From Galbula dea (taxonomy: Eukaryota > Chordata > Aves > Piciformes > Galbulidae): 64,000 bases of DNA. Shown piece after piece: positions 12,637-23,999 of this stretch (its first letter is position 1; each line of letters opens with the position of its first letter). The position numbers and the translations under genes were made by a program. The notes beneath the pieces are model-generated. The model made no database searches, had not been told where the DNA came from, and saw only the letters and a list, made by a program, of their open reading frames with translations. Location of the stretch: positions 186,001 to 250,000 of the forward strand of contig VWZX01009988.1 in NCBI GenBank assembly GCA_013399015.1, in the 5' to 3' direction.

Positions 12637-15600
12637 TTTGGCCTTCAGCCATCCAAACTTGACATAAATCACTCGACAGCCCAGGCTTTTGGGTGATTCC
12701 CTCTCACCCAAACCCTGTTGCCAAGGGCACAGTACAGAGAAAGCCACAAAACCAATGGGAGAAAATAATCCTCAACCTCCCCAGATGTTCCCAGGGCACA
12801 ATTTGCTTTTTCACTGCTCAACTTGCCACCCCTTGTTTAAGACCAAGGTTTAAGTCCTGCACTGACCTCTCATCTAGCACCTTTAAGGTTATTTGTTATG
12901 GTATGTGGACCTCTCTAAGCTCTGCACGATGCAAGGGGAGCTCTCCACATTAGGAATGAAACCCTGGGGTGTTGCCCTGCTACAAGCTAACAGTACAGGT
13001 CACAGGGGTCTCCAAAGCTCAGGAAGAGGAAAGCAGATTCCTTTCACCCAGGTTACATTTTACACAAGTGCTGGAGTATCTTTAAAGTCCAATTGAATTA
13101 CCCATATCCTGCTTTCTGTGTAATTTATGGAAACAGACTGAAGGCACTTGAGAGACCACAGTTATTAGAGGGATTTGGGCCTGAACATAGCCAAGGAACT
13201 GGCAGAAGTCTAAAGCAGAGGTGGTCACCCTTGACTCCTTACACTTGTTGGGAAGAGTGGTAGCTCTCAAGGGTGATTCATCTGCCCTACCTTAGACACT
13301 TATCTTAAGAGAGATGAATCACTCAAGAGGTGCCTCTTTGTCTCCCATGGTTGTAGAGGAAGCCAGAGTGACTAGCTCAAACTGAGCCACACACAACTCT
13401 GTGCTTTGCTATACCATCCAGCCCTCAGCAGGAGGAGAGAGGAACTCACCAGAAGGTAGCTTTGCAAAACTGAGCTCAAACGTTCCAAATTTGCCCAGTC
13501 ATTTCAGGAACTCAGCTTAGAGCATTAAATGCTCTCAGGACTGCTCTCTGCCCTCAGGACCAGTTCATGCAGATTACCCCACATCCACACCATCAACCCC
13601 ACATATCCTTCCCAGATGCCTCCTGGGAATGACCCCTGTCCTATCTCCCTAGAAGTTCCCAGGAATTGCTTGGAAGAAGACTACCAGCCCAGGACAGAAC
13701 AGTGCCAGGAAGCATTTTGACAGCTTAACAGCAGAAACAGCCTTGAGCTGATGTCTCTGGGCATGGAGACATCTGTGCTTGGAGGAGATCAGTGGTAGGA
13801 GACACACTGAGCACCTTCAAAAGTTTAACCTTGGCCATTATGACTCCATCACCTGATAGGAGCTCCAGGTTGGTAACAATGCTAGCCATAACCTTCCCCG
13901 TTCAGGTCCTTATTTACTGAGGAAGACAAAACAACTGGCTTTCTAGATGTAGCATGAGGTTTATTTATTGCAACTTGTGAAAGCACAAAACATAGACAGA
14001 TGAAAGGCACCAGAGAGAGCCAGAATGATACAGTCACTACTATCCCCTTGTACAATCTCATTTAATTTACAGAGTGTGCAAGCCCGATACAGCGCCAGCA
14101 GCCATCCCTACACCCACGCTGGAGCCTACAGGCACTTCAGAACTGATCTGCCCAGGAAGCCCCACTGGTAATTTAACAACCAAGCCAACCACATTGACAG
14201 TCTGTAGAGTCCTACTGCTTGCTGGGAGCTTGCTGCCTGCATAATTGTACAAAATATTAGAGCTGGTTTACATTTGCTGTTAGATTGACTGACAACTTAG
14301 AGTTACACAGAGAAGAAAATATTTAAGGGAAATAGCTAGGGCAGAGCTAACTGAAGGTTGAACTTTCAACCTCTGATTGCTGCTGCTGCTATGCAGCTCC
14401 TGTTAATCACATCTTCCTGAGGAACCAGCAGCACCACTTCCTAATCGGGGCCATTTTAAAAGCTAAAGTGAGGGCTTCACTCCTACTGATCACCTCATCA
14501 AAAGTTATTTCTCTGCTTGGCATGAGGTCAATTTATTTCCATTGCAACTGATGCAATGCCTGCAAAACACACTCCTTTGGGCAGCAGCTGTTAATGCTAC
14601 ATTTAGGCTACCCCGGTTTCTAGGTGTATTTGGCAGGACAAACTCCTACTTCTGCAAACTGCACCCTGAAAATGTTCAACTTTCACCAGCAGTCAGCTCA
14701 CAGGGCTTTGTCTAAAAGAGTTTTGAGGGTTTTTTTGAGCAGTGAAATATGTATTTGGATGACAAAGAGCTGAACCATTCCCTCCTAGAGCTTAACCTTT
14801 AACTTCAGGGAATGAGAGTCTCCTATTTCTGAACCCCACACTGGATGTGCACTTTAGCACCATGTCAAAGAGCAAAGCTCAGAGGAGCACAGGCACTTCT
14901 GTTAGAGAATGAAATCAAGGATGTTATGACATTGTGCAGATAAAATCCAGGGGAAAAAAAAAAAAAGAAGTGCATAAATATCAAGCATTAGTGTGGTTAC
15001 TGCACTGCACAGGTAATTATCTGTCCCTATGTCCCTAGGAGCTCTGCCCTTTGGATTTCTGAAGAAGAATGATGGAAATGCTGAATAGAAATAAAGATTT
15101 ATTGAATCAAAGTGACTCTACTGTGTATTTTAAGACATATTTATAAGCAGCAGCTGCAGCAGTGATTATGATAAACTTAATATTCAGAGTTCATTTCATG
15201 ATACAGAAATAAAATGAATAAATCTATCAATATAAATTGACTTGAGATGAATATCAAATGGCAAAATCTTTAGAGCAATTCTGTTTGCTAATCTACATTA
15301 ACATGATCTGGATTAAAGGGATCTGTATGGTTCAGCATTAATCAAGAGGGGGAAAGTCTGGCCTTAAAATGAGATATATAACACCAGGCAGCCACCAGAA
15401 GTGTCTTAAAGTCTGCTATGCCCATCTGGCCAATGCCTTTGGTGAGCTCTGCCCCTCTGAAGCCGTTTGCCTTGCTCCCCTTAACTCTGAAAGCCAGCTA
15501 AAAAAGTATCCTTAGATACCTGGAAAAGCAGGTAGACAGCTAAGGACATGAACTACATGGACCAGACATCAGGAGTGTTTTGAGAAGGCTCCATGTCTCA

Positions 15601-16227
15601 CCTACTGAGGCACTCCTATAAATCTCACTGCATGCCTTTACACTTCTTGAAGGGCCTAAATACACTTGCAAATCTCCCTTTAATATTTTTAAATACTTTT
15701 AAGCATGCCTCTCCATGTTCATTAATGTGAGATCAGTAGATGCACAACCAGACAGAATCCCATTTCCCCAAGGTAATCCTTTTTCATTTAGAACATGCAA
15801 AATGTAGGGAATTATAACAGCATTTATAGGTAGATATATTTAAAAAGTATTATAAAGCTATTTGAAATATCAAGACAAATGCAAATCAAGGCTAATCCTC
15901 TGTGCTTGAGCAGTGGCAGTTGATGGTGTGGTGGTGATTCCTACATGCTTTTTTGATTACAAGGCAAGTGGAAGCTGGAGAGCAGAAATATGGCACATTG
16001 CCTTGGAGCAGCCTGGCCTTTCTTTTTCTTTCTGTTCTGTTTTTTGCTTTGTTTTGTTATTACACTGTTTTTTAGCTGCTTCATTCTAAAAGTTTCACTG
16101 AGAACAAGTGCTTACCAAACTGAGAGAGGGATGAATAAACTCCTATTAAACTAAGAATAGCAACTCCCCATCCCTCATCCCCCTGTTCCCACGTATCCAA
16201 ATGGATGAGGAGAAGTATATAGGATTG

Positions 16228-16233
16228 CATTAC
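16228..16233 (-). promoter_or_regulatory. HIVEP3: Splice donor of the large HIVEP3 exon
   Basis: The minus strand reads GAG|gtaatg exactly where protein similarity to HIVEP3 stops (after KMTE). The phase is 0, which fits the following exon. Confidence 0.93.
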
Positions 16234-19200
16234 CTCTGTCATTTTTGGCTTCCTGGAGCTGGATGGAACAAGCCTGCCTGCCTCTGGACGTGGAGCAGTA
16301 GCCATGGTGTAGGTTTCCTTGCTCACCTTCTGCTTGGACCTCAGGAGGGACAGGGCTGCTTTAGTGGATATACCTGGAAGGTTAGGATTATAGAGGCTGA
16401 TACACCAGCTGGCATACACAGAAGATCGTCGATCAGCTTGCTGGATATGATTTGGCTTTATGTAGTTTAAATAGCACCAACTGACATTAGTGGTTGTGTG
16501 GAGGCTGGGGAACTGAAGTACCTTCTTCGTATCTGTACCTTCTCGAGACTTCATTGCACTGTGAGTGCTCTCAGACAGAGGTGCAGGGCTTGGAGGGTTT
16601 GGTGGAGACTGCTCCACCACTTCTTTGGAGTCTTCTTTCTTCACGGCTTGCAAAGGTGCCTTGCTGAGGAACTGCTTGCCAGCTGGCTGCTTGTACTCTT
16701 CCAGTGCCTCAAAACTTGGAGAACCTGGATGAGACTCAGCTTGCTGCAACGTACTTGGGATTTCCTTTGGCTCTGACTGCTCTAAGGACAAACTAGGTGG
16801 TGTTTCAACCTCAACCCTGCCTTGGCTTTCTGCAGGCAACTGAGGTTTATCCTGCTTTTTCCCTTCCTCTGTTGTACTGGGTGGCTTCACCACTTCCAAC
16901 TTCTCTTCTGCTTCGGACACTTCTTCCTCTTTCACTCTCTTCTGCTGCTGTGTCTCCATTGTCAGCTCCAAACTACCAGCTGGAGAGAGCATCCTTTTGC
17001 TTCCACCAACTGTTGATGGGCCTCCTTCCAGTCCAAGGACACTGTCAGATGGGGAGGTGAGAGGCATATAGCCTTTTCGTTCTGGTAAGGGCAAGGGCAC
17101 TCTCAGATACGGGCTCTGGAAGATGCTTCTTTGATCCTCTGTGATCATCTGCGCCAGATCGAAACCCAGCCCATGAACATCAGCGCTACAGACCAGGGTT
17201 CCCTTGGCTTGGCGATCATCAAATTTTGGGAGGATGATAGAAGAGGAACTGCACTGGGACTGAGTGACCAGGATCTGGGAAAGAGTCGTGTACATGGCGC
17301 TCCCGTAGGACGGCATGTTCGTCTGGATGCGGACAGGGACAACGAGAGACACCATCGGGTCTGAGCGCGTGGGAACAACGAGCTGAGCTGCAGAGATAGA
17401 CACCGAGGGACTTGTTGTGCAGGTCAGAGAGTGCAGCCTACTGTCCGAGTCATATTCTGTGCACGAGGAGATGCTGGAGGATTCCGGTGCTGGGAATAAA
17501 CCAGATTTGATCTGTGGTAAATGTCCAGCAGCTTCACCTGGCAACTGAAGAGCAAACTGAGACTGAAGAGGCAGAAAAAAGGCTGAAGGGATGGGTGAGG
17601 AGACAGGGTAATGCACCGGCAGGAAGGAAGGATGCTGCCTGAAGGGCACCTCGGCAGGGTGAGAGATCAATGGAGGTGTGATATGGAGCGGGCCTGGGTG
17701 GATGAGCGTTTGTGGAAGAGGCAGTGGTGGGGTCTGAAATATGGGAGGAATCTGGGGCATGGTGAACTGAGCAGAGAGGATGTCAGACATGGTGTGTGCA
17801 GCAAAGAGCTCTGTAGATTGCCCTGGCTGTGGCAGGAGATGCTGGTAGGGAAAGATAGAAACTTGTGGGGACATGAACTGCTTTTCATGCAGAGTCAGCT
17901 GTGGTAGCGGATGATGAAACACTTGCAGAGCTTCTGTGTATGGCTGGGTGTATGCTGGCTGAGGGCTGTCTTTTGGCTGGCTCTTTTCACTTGGGTAGGT
18001 ACCATGAGAGGGCAAAGGGGATGAAGATGTTGGCTGATGGGGCAAACTTGTGGAAGGAGATTTACTTGATGAAGGACCTGGATCATCTGTCTCTGGCCGG
18101 CCTGTTGGGGCTGAGTCTGGCTCATGCTCTGGGTGTCTAGTGAGGGATGCCTGCCTAACCAGAAAGCATTTCCTTCTCTCCTGTGGAGCCGAGGAGGCCG
18201 AGGGACCAGGGGTTGAGGCAGGAGTGGACGACAAGCTCCCATAGTCAAATGATTTACTGCGGGTCTCTGACATCTGGGAAGGATGGGACACATTCGGTGT
18301 CTGCTCAGAAGCAGATCTCCGCATTTCCCTGGAATGATGATGGTGGCTTGGTACCATCAACATATGCGAGCCAACGCCAGGAGGCTTTGGGTGAGATTCA
18401 GAGGGCTGGGTAGTTGACTCTGACTTGCTGTGATCGTCACGATCAAATGAGGCAGAGTGGCTGGAGCCGTGGGATACGCTGCTTTCCTGACTTGGGCTGC
18501 GGGTGAGAGACACTGATTCAAAACTGGACTCTCCGGAGGACTGAGCCATTTCTGCCAGCCGCAGCCTCTTCTTTTTTGGTGGGAGCTTCTCTGCAGGGAG
18601 CTGAGAAAGGGTCTGACTCCTCTGTGGCCACTGGAATTCCTCCGTTTTCTCTGGCTCCTTCGGAGGAGGCTCCGGCTCCATTTCTGGTCTGTCAGGCTCT
18701 TCCGTGACCAGAATCTCTGGGACCTGGATGTTGGGCTGGCGCACCAGCTTGGGCTGCAGGGAGTGTGGCGGTCGGCTGTGCTGGGGTGTAGGCTGAGATG
18801 AGTATTGGGACAAGGGTTTGTCTTCTCCTTCCAAGCTGCTCGCCTGCTCGATAGAATCAGACTTCTCAAAGGAGCTCGTATGCTGGATGACAGAGATCTC
18901 CTTTGAGGTTGTTCTTCTCTCTTTGCCCTCCGCACTCGAAGCCGGTTTGGTATTCCTGGAATGAAAGCTGGCGCTGGCATCAGAAGGTGTGGATTTACCC
19001 AGGTCGGCTGGTGACTTAACGGATTCACGGCTTAGGTTCAAACTGACATCAGATGATGCTGGGTTTGCAAACTGAGTCCCTGGCCCAGTACTGGAGGAGG
19101 GAGTGTCAGACATCTCGAAAGCTGGAGGCTCTTCATCATCACCAAGACTCTTCTCCTTTCGTCTTTTTCGGAGCGGGGTAAGCTCCAAGCTGCTCCCCAG

Positions 19201-21351
19201 CTTGTAATGCATCATCTGGGGCCACGTGTCAGGATCTGCAACACTTTTCTCAGTCTCTGAAGAGGTATGGGAAGTGGAAGAACGAGGCTTTGAGAGCTGC
19301 AGTTCTGAACAGTAGTATTTCTTATGGGCTTCATAATTGTCCCTTTTCTTATACCGAGCACCACATATGTTACACTCGTACATGAACCCTTTAACTTTGG
19401 GACCCTTCCGTGACTTTTTGGTAAGATCGCTTTCCTTGGTTTCAGGCTCCTCAGGAGGTTTGGAAACAGCTTCTTTGTTTGCAGAGCTAACCTCCTCCGA
19501 GACGTATTCTACTCCCAAAGGTAGCTCAATAGCTGGTTGTCTTTTTAGCATTCGAGGATGGGAAGAAAACGCTTGACTGCGGCTTAAGACTTCGGGCTCC
19601 ATGATGTGATCATCAAAAGAATAGCTACCTCTAAAGGTATGTGGGGAGCTTATAGTGCATGCAGCAGAAGGCATTGAGTGGCTTCTTAGGAGAGGCACTG
19701 TCTCTGTGGCACTGTGGGATTGCTGAAGTGACAACAATGATTGTTCAGGCTTCATTTTTTCACCGTGGGATGTCAACACTTTCGATGCATCTAACTGGCT
19801 ACTGGGACCAGACTTGATATCAAACTGAAACGGTTCTCTATATACACCAGACTTTGGAGATTCAATGCTGCTACGTCTAGATAAAGAGCTTCTTCTAGGC
19901 TTAACGCTGTCTATTTCACTGGTATCTACAACAGCTTCATTAATTGTAATTAGCTTAGTAATGTGTTCAATAACCTGTGTTCTAGGCACAGACAATGGAA
20001 CCATGCTAGGTTTCTCTTCGGTAGACAGGTGTGGAAACGCCTGGGTTGTGTTTGCAGATAACGCTGCAGTCCTTTGCCCAATTCTACCACATTTGCCCAA
20101 AATAATTTCTGCATAAGATTTTGCATTAGTATTCGGTGGGCTGATCTGCTGCTCTGCACTTTCTGATCTGGAGAAGTAGCCTGACTCGGTGCTGCCTTTG
20201 CTCCCAGGGCTCAGGAAAGCTTGTTCATCTATGACCTTCTTCCGTTCGCTGAGGCGGAGTGCAAGCTTCTGCTTGATGGTGTGGGTATCTTCAGATTTAT
20301 GGCTCAGAGCGTGGTCTGACGATGGCTCTGCAAACTGGGAGCTGTCCTCAAGAGACTGAGACATACTGGAATGAGACAACGAACACTGGTCGTGGCTGGA
20401 GCCTTGGCTCCCTCCACTCAGCAAACTGCTGGACAGCAGGGTGTGCTTCTGCCTGGGTGAGAGCTCTACCGAGTGGCCTGACATCGCCCCCGTTTCCTCC
20501 TCCGAATCTGTGCTTTCTCCTTCCGTTGGCTCTTCAAAGTCCTCCCCACCAATCCTTTCCATTTCCAGGCTCGATGGATACATCTCCGCTCCGATCCCTG
20601 AGGCCAGCCCAGCTTTTATTCGATGAGCATGAGACTTCCTATGTTTATACAAATTACTCTTAGTCTTAAAAGAAAAGCCACATGGAATGCAAGGGTATGG
20701 CCTCTCACCCGTGTGTGACCTGATATGTTTTTGGAGCACACTTGGCTTCGCACAAGGCCTGCTGCAGTACTGGCAAATATATTTGCCTGGCTTCTGAGGT
20801 TTCTTTTCCTTCTTGTGCACTTCCTCAGCTTGTTTTAAGGACACCTGCGAAGAGCGAGGGATGTAGACCTTCTGAACGGACGGCATGTCCTCTCCAGGAA
20901 TGATCGGTGAGTGGGAAGGTAAGAGCTGGCCGTGGTGAGAGTGAAGCCCGGGCGATGGAAAGGAGCCAGAGGGTCCTGGTCGTACTGGATCGACTAGCTG
21001 CCACGTGGGACCTTCGAGGACATGCTCTGGTTTCCCAGGAGACATAAATGCTGGTGAGAGTGCGTGCTGCTGAAGCTGTGAAACGTGGGGAGGATGCTCA
21101 AAAGAGGAAGGCTTAGGTTGCTTCTGATGTCCAGGCTTCTCCTGAGACTCCTCTCTCGGGATCGGCAAAGAACCAGAAAAGTGCTGCTGTGATATGATAT
21201 CTCGGAGAGGAGTTCCTTGGGAAGAAGCAGAGCTGCCCTGGTACGTAGTTGCAGATGAAATAGTGGCTTGGAAAGCCTCTCCTTTGGGAAGCCTCTTTCT
21301 TGGACTTTCCTCAGCCTTTTTTGTGCTCTTCTGGCTTTGTTCAGGATCCAT
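16234..21351 (-). CDS. HIVEP3: HIVEP3 (Schnurri-3/KRC) large first coding exon, residues 1-1706
   Basis: HIVEP3 is a large nuclear ZAS-family zinc-finger factor that binds kappaB-like and recombination-signal-like DNA; in mammals it restrains osteoblast function (RUNX2/WWP1, ERK) and acts in T cells and TRAF/NF-kB signalling. This exon starts at an ATG in a strong context (G at -3 and +4). It encodes a first C2H2 pair, C193/C196/H209/H213 and C221/C224/H237/H241, joined by the HTGERPY linker. An acidic/Ser patch follows (about 269-288), then a C2HC finger C660/C663/H676/C681. Basic clusters lie at 727-734 and 924-931; the latter, PPKKKRLRL, resembles a nuclear signal or a MAPK docking site. 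A conserved block rich in W, C and Y ends the exon (about 1609-1706). The N-terminal sequence and the whole domain order match HIVEP3 better than HIVEP1 or HIVEP2. The exon ends in ...KMTE at a GAG|gtaatg donor in phase 0. Beyond it the frame stays open for 50 intronic codons to a stop at 16081, which I take to be intron. Human HIVEP3 is 2406 aa, so about 700 residues lie downstream. Confidence 0.97.
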
Positions 21352-21374
21352 GACCTTAAAAGGGTCTTTGAATG

Positions 21375-21404
21375 CTATTTCGGGAAGGTTTTGGCAGGCT
21401 TCAT
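21375..21404 (-). promoter_or_regulatory. Nine-codon upstream ORF in the HIVEP3 leader
   Basis: An ATG at 21404 opens a nine-codon frame (MKPAKTFPK) that ends at TAG 21377-21375, 23 nt before the main ATG and out of frame with it. The start context is weak (T at -3). The short gap to the main ATG would disfavour reinitiation, so it could lower HIVEP3 output. Translation is inferred, not shown. Confidence 0.5.
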
Positions 21405-21446
21405 TTACGAATAATAAAGGTCTCCTCTGCAGATTCCCTGGTTTGC

Positions 21447-21452
21447 CTACAT
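21447..21452 (-). promoter_or_regulatory. Start-stop upstream ORF (ATG TAG) in the HIVEP3 leader
   Basis: In the 5' UTR an ATG at 21452-21450 is followed at once by TAG at 21449-21447, giving a minimal uORF of a start codon and a stop. Such elements are known in other genes to hold initiating ribosomes and lower downstream translation. Its start context is weak (C at -3), so many ribosomes may scan past. It exists in the mRNA only if the exon begins at 21520; the alternative acceptor at 21427 would remove it. Confidence 0.55.
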
Positions 21453-21520
21453 TTGCTACGAAGCTGGAGCCGCCAGGAGATGGTTGTTGATTTAAGATTT
21501 TACTAAAGTGTCACTAGTTG

Positions 21521-21542
21521 CTATTTGATTCAAAAAAAAAAA
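21521..21542 (-). promoter_or_regulatory. HIVEP3: Splice acceptor of the start-codon exon
   Basis: On the minus strand this reads as a run of eleven T, then gaatcaaat and the AG at 21522-21521. A ttgac sequence a little upstream could serve as branch site. It is the best acceptor near the start codon, but upstream noncoding exons are not visible, so the join is inferred. Confidence 0.65.
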
Positions 21543-23999
21543 CGTTTCAAGGTCAATAAAGTTCACATTGGTAACACATGACAAACTACTTCAAAGAGAG
21601 AAAACTTTCCAAAACTTTTAGTCCAAATATTTTCCTTGTGAACTTGGTTAAGGCTTTAAACCTTGCCATTTTATTTCAGTTGACAGTGGCAAGCCTTCAA
21701 AGTCAAGATGCAACCCACAATGTGTCTCTTGTTTGTTATGCAAACCTTTGAAATCTTGAGACTTTAGTGCTCATCTCATAATGATCTTTTTTTCCTGTGC
21801 AAGGGAAATAACACTGAACGGTGTACGTCCCCCTGTGTCTTCCTTCTGCTCCTCTTTTGAGTTCAAAAGCCTTGGAAAAGTGTTTCCCACATTTCTGTAA
21901 TTACATCCAAAAGAAAACAAAGGGGAAGAAAAATTACTTTAGCATTTGTTGTTTAAGGAATTAAATGCTGCTACTTCTATAGAGGATAAAAGTCAATATT
22001 TTTCCCAGAAGTTATTCAGAATAACTGAATGAATGTCTTAATCTAAACAGAAATTGGTCTAAGTCAGAGCTCAGGGACTGATGCTCAGTTTAATACACAC
22101 ATAACCTGGCTCTGCAGCAGTAACCAAAGACCTGAGACACAGACAGCTTTGGAAAATGAATTAAAATGGTTTCAAACTGGAATTCCTGCAAAGGAGTTAT
22201 GCTTTTAGGACTTTAATAACTACATTTCCCCTCCACACAGACTGCACAGTAAAGCTGACTGAATGCAAGGCACTGCCCAGTGGCACAGGTACCTTCACTG
22301 CCAAATGGAAAGCAAATCCTTTCTGCAAAAAAAAGACTGCTCTTGAGCTTGCAACAATCTTCAGTGTCATTGACAATGGCAGGTAAAGGGAAAGCACATA
22401 CACCCTCGGACTGAAATGCTGCTGCTTTCATTTCCTGCCTTTTGTTACCAAACAATGGTGAAAATCCAACTTCTGTAGCATGTATGTGGTTGACAGAGGC
22501 AGGATGTGACATGGGGAACTCTCCTTACGGGGGGTTTGAATGGGAAGCTCTGTGAAACCTTCCAGCCTTGTCAGCAAATGCAGCTACTAATGAGACACTG
22601 GGAGAGGAAATACTCTGGTTCCACTGAAATAAGGCAGCATCACCAAGAGATGGAACAGCAAATGGGTGGGATGCTCCTAAGGAAAATAAGGATGGTGCTT
22701 TTTAAGTGAAGCAAATTAATACATGTAATTGGCAATGAGAAAAGATCTGTCCTCCTTCTTTCCAAGGCTGTTCTCTGCCTTAGGTCGCAGTGCCTCGCTG
22801 TGACAGGATTGCATTGGTTTCATTATGGGACATTGATCAGGGCCCTGCTGCTTTGATCCTGCCCCATGCAGGGGAAAGATATGTGGCTGGGGCTGAAGGC
22901 TAAATCCAGCAAAACTGGGAAGCACAGGGGACTGAGATTTTAGCTGTACAATGGCCCTACTTCATCTTGAGGAGTAACAGTGAAGGCTCAGAAAAGGGTG
23001 GTTATGTTCAACATTAAGGCCTCCAAGGATTATCCACTCTTTAGTCATTCCTCCATCCCTCTGGACTCTCCACATACAATGAGAAAGGAGAGATGTGGAG
23101 TGTAAGGTAACTTAGTTTAGAAGAGTCTAAAGATATGATCCTACCCTTGGACACATCATGAAAAACTAGACTTCACAGAAGTGGTTTAAAATTATCTGTT
23201 CTTTGGACAGGATTGATTTCACCTAACCTTAGATGGCCAAAAGTCATAGTTCACATCCTCAGATACAACTTCCTATATTATCACTGAGAGAAGCAGGTGC
23301 CAACATGGGCAATGCAGCCCACATGAAGCTCTCAGATCAGTGAGATTGATTGCCCCAAGATGTCATCTCTTACTGACTGGATCAGTGGCTTACTTGGCCA
23401 CAACACATCCACATAGTAGGTAAAAGTACAGAAAATCAGTCCTATCCTTAAACTTCACCTTCCTTTCCCCAGATGTAAGTTCTGCTTCCCTCCAGCTTCA
23501 CATCTTCCCAGGACCTGCAGAGCACCTGCACTTGCCCCAGCTTGCTAAGAAAGGTGCCTCATGTTTATGGGCTCATTGCTGTAAGGAGTAATTAATTACA
23601 TCTTAAAACCCCTTCTTGGAGAGTGCTGTCTCCTCAATGCTGACTAACACCAACCATGGTCTGGGCTAGACTTAGAGCACTGCACTTACTGCACAGGAAT
23701 TACTCAAGATCAAAGACAGTTGTGGAGCTGATTTACTGGGCTGATTTTTGCCCAAGATCCTGTTCTTTGCCCAACTCAGGACACACCAAGCACATTAACC
23801 TACTAGAAGTGGATTTAAGCAGAGACTTTTTCAGCAAGTGCATAGTGAACACTGCCTCCCACAAGCTCAAGCACTCTTATTTAAATTAAGAGCAGCCAAC
23901 TCAAGGATGCTTGAAAAATATTTTAATACTGTGTTTTCTTCTATAGGCTCCATATCCACTCCTGAGTGAATAATAATTAGGGTTGCAAGGAAGCTTCCT

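Larger units (their letters stand above)
12155..16233 (-). other. HIVEP3 intron between the two coding exons (4079 nt)
   Basis: This complete intron has consensus ends and no CR1 copy. It contains a CA-rich repeat (12610-12636) and a 13-A run (about 14954). The section 15060-15900 is AT-rich, with many TAAT/ATTA cores, and may hold conserved noncoding sequence. No open frame shows coding features. Confidence 0.9.
21352..21520 (-). other. HIVEP3: 5' UTR part of the HIVEP3 start-codon exon
   Basis: The exon is inferred to begin at 21520, just after a minus-strand acceptor made of an 11-T tract followed by gaatcaaatag. An in-frame TGA at 21513-21511 lies inside this leader, so translation cannot enter the main frame from an earlier exon if this acceptor is used, which supports the ATG at 21351. 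Between that stop and the ATG the main frame is open for 53 codons, probably by chance. The leader contains two upstream ATGs (annotated separately). A second possible acceptor, ctgcag|agg at 21427-21428, has a poor pyrimidine tract and would shorten the leader to 75 nt. Confidence 0.7.

Noticed and set aside
16081..16233. The 50 codons that extend the HIVEP3 frame to a stop at 16081 as part of the normal protein
   Set aside because: Family similarity stops at KMTE exactly at a good donor, and the next homologous residues (VHLPSL) are found at 12154 in matching phase.
16201..20663. Plus-strand ORFs opposite the large HIVEP3 exon
   Set aside because: They are shadows of the constrained minus-strand frame, without homology of their own.
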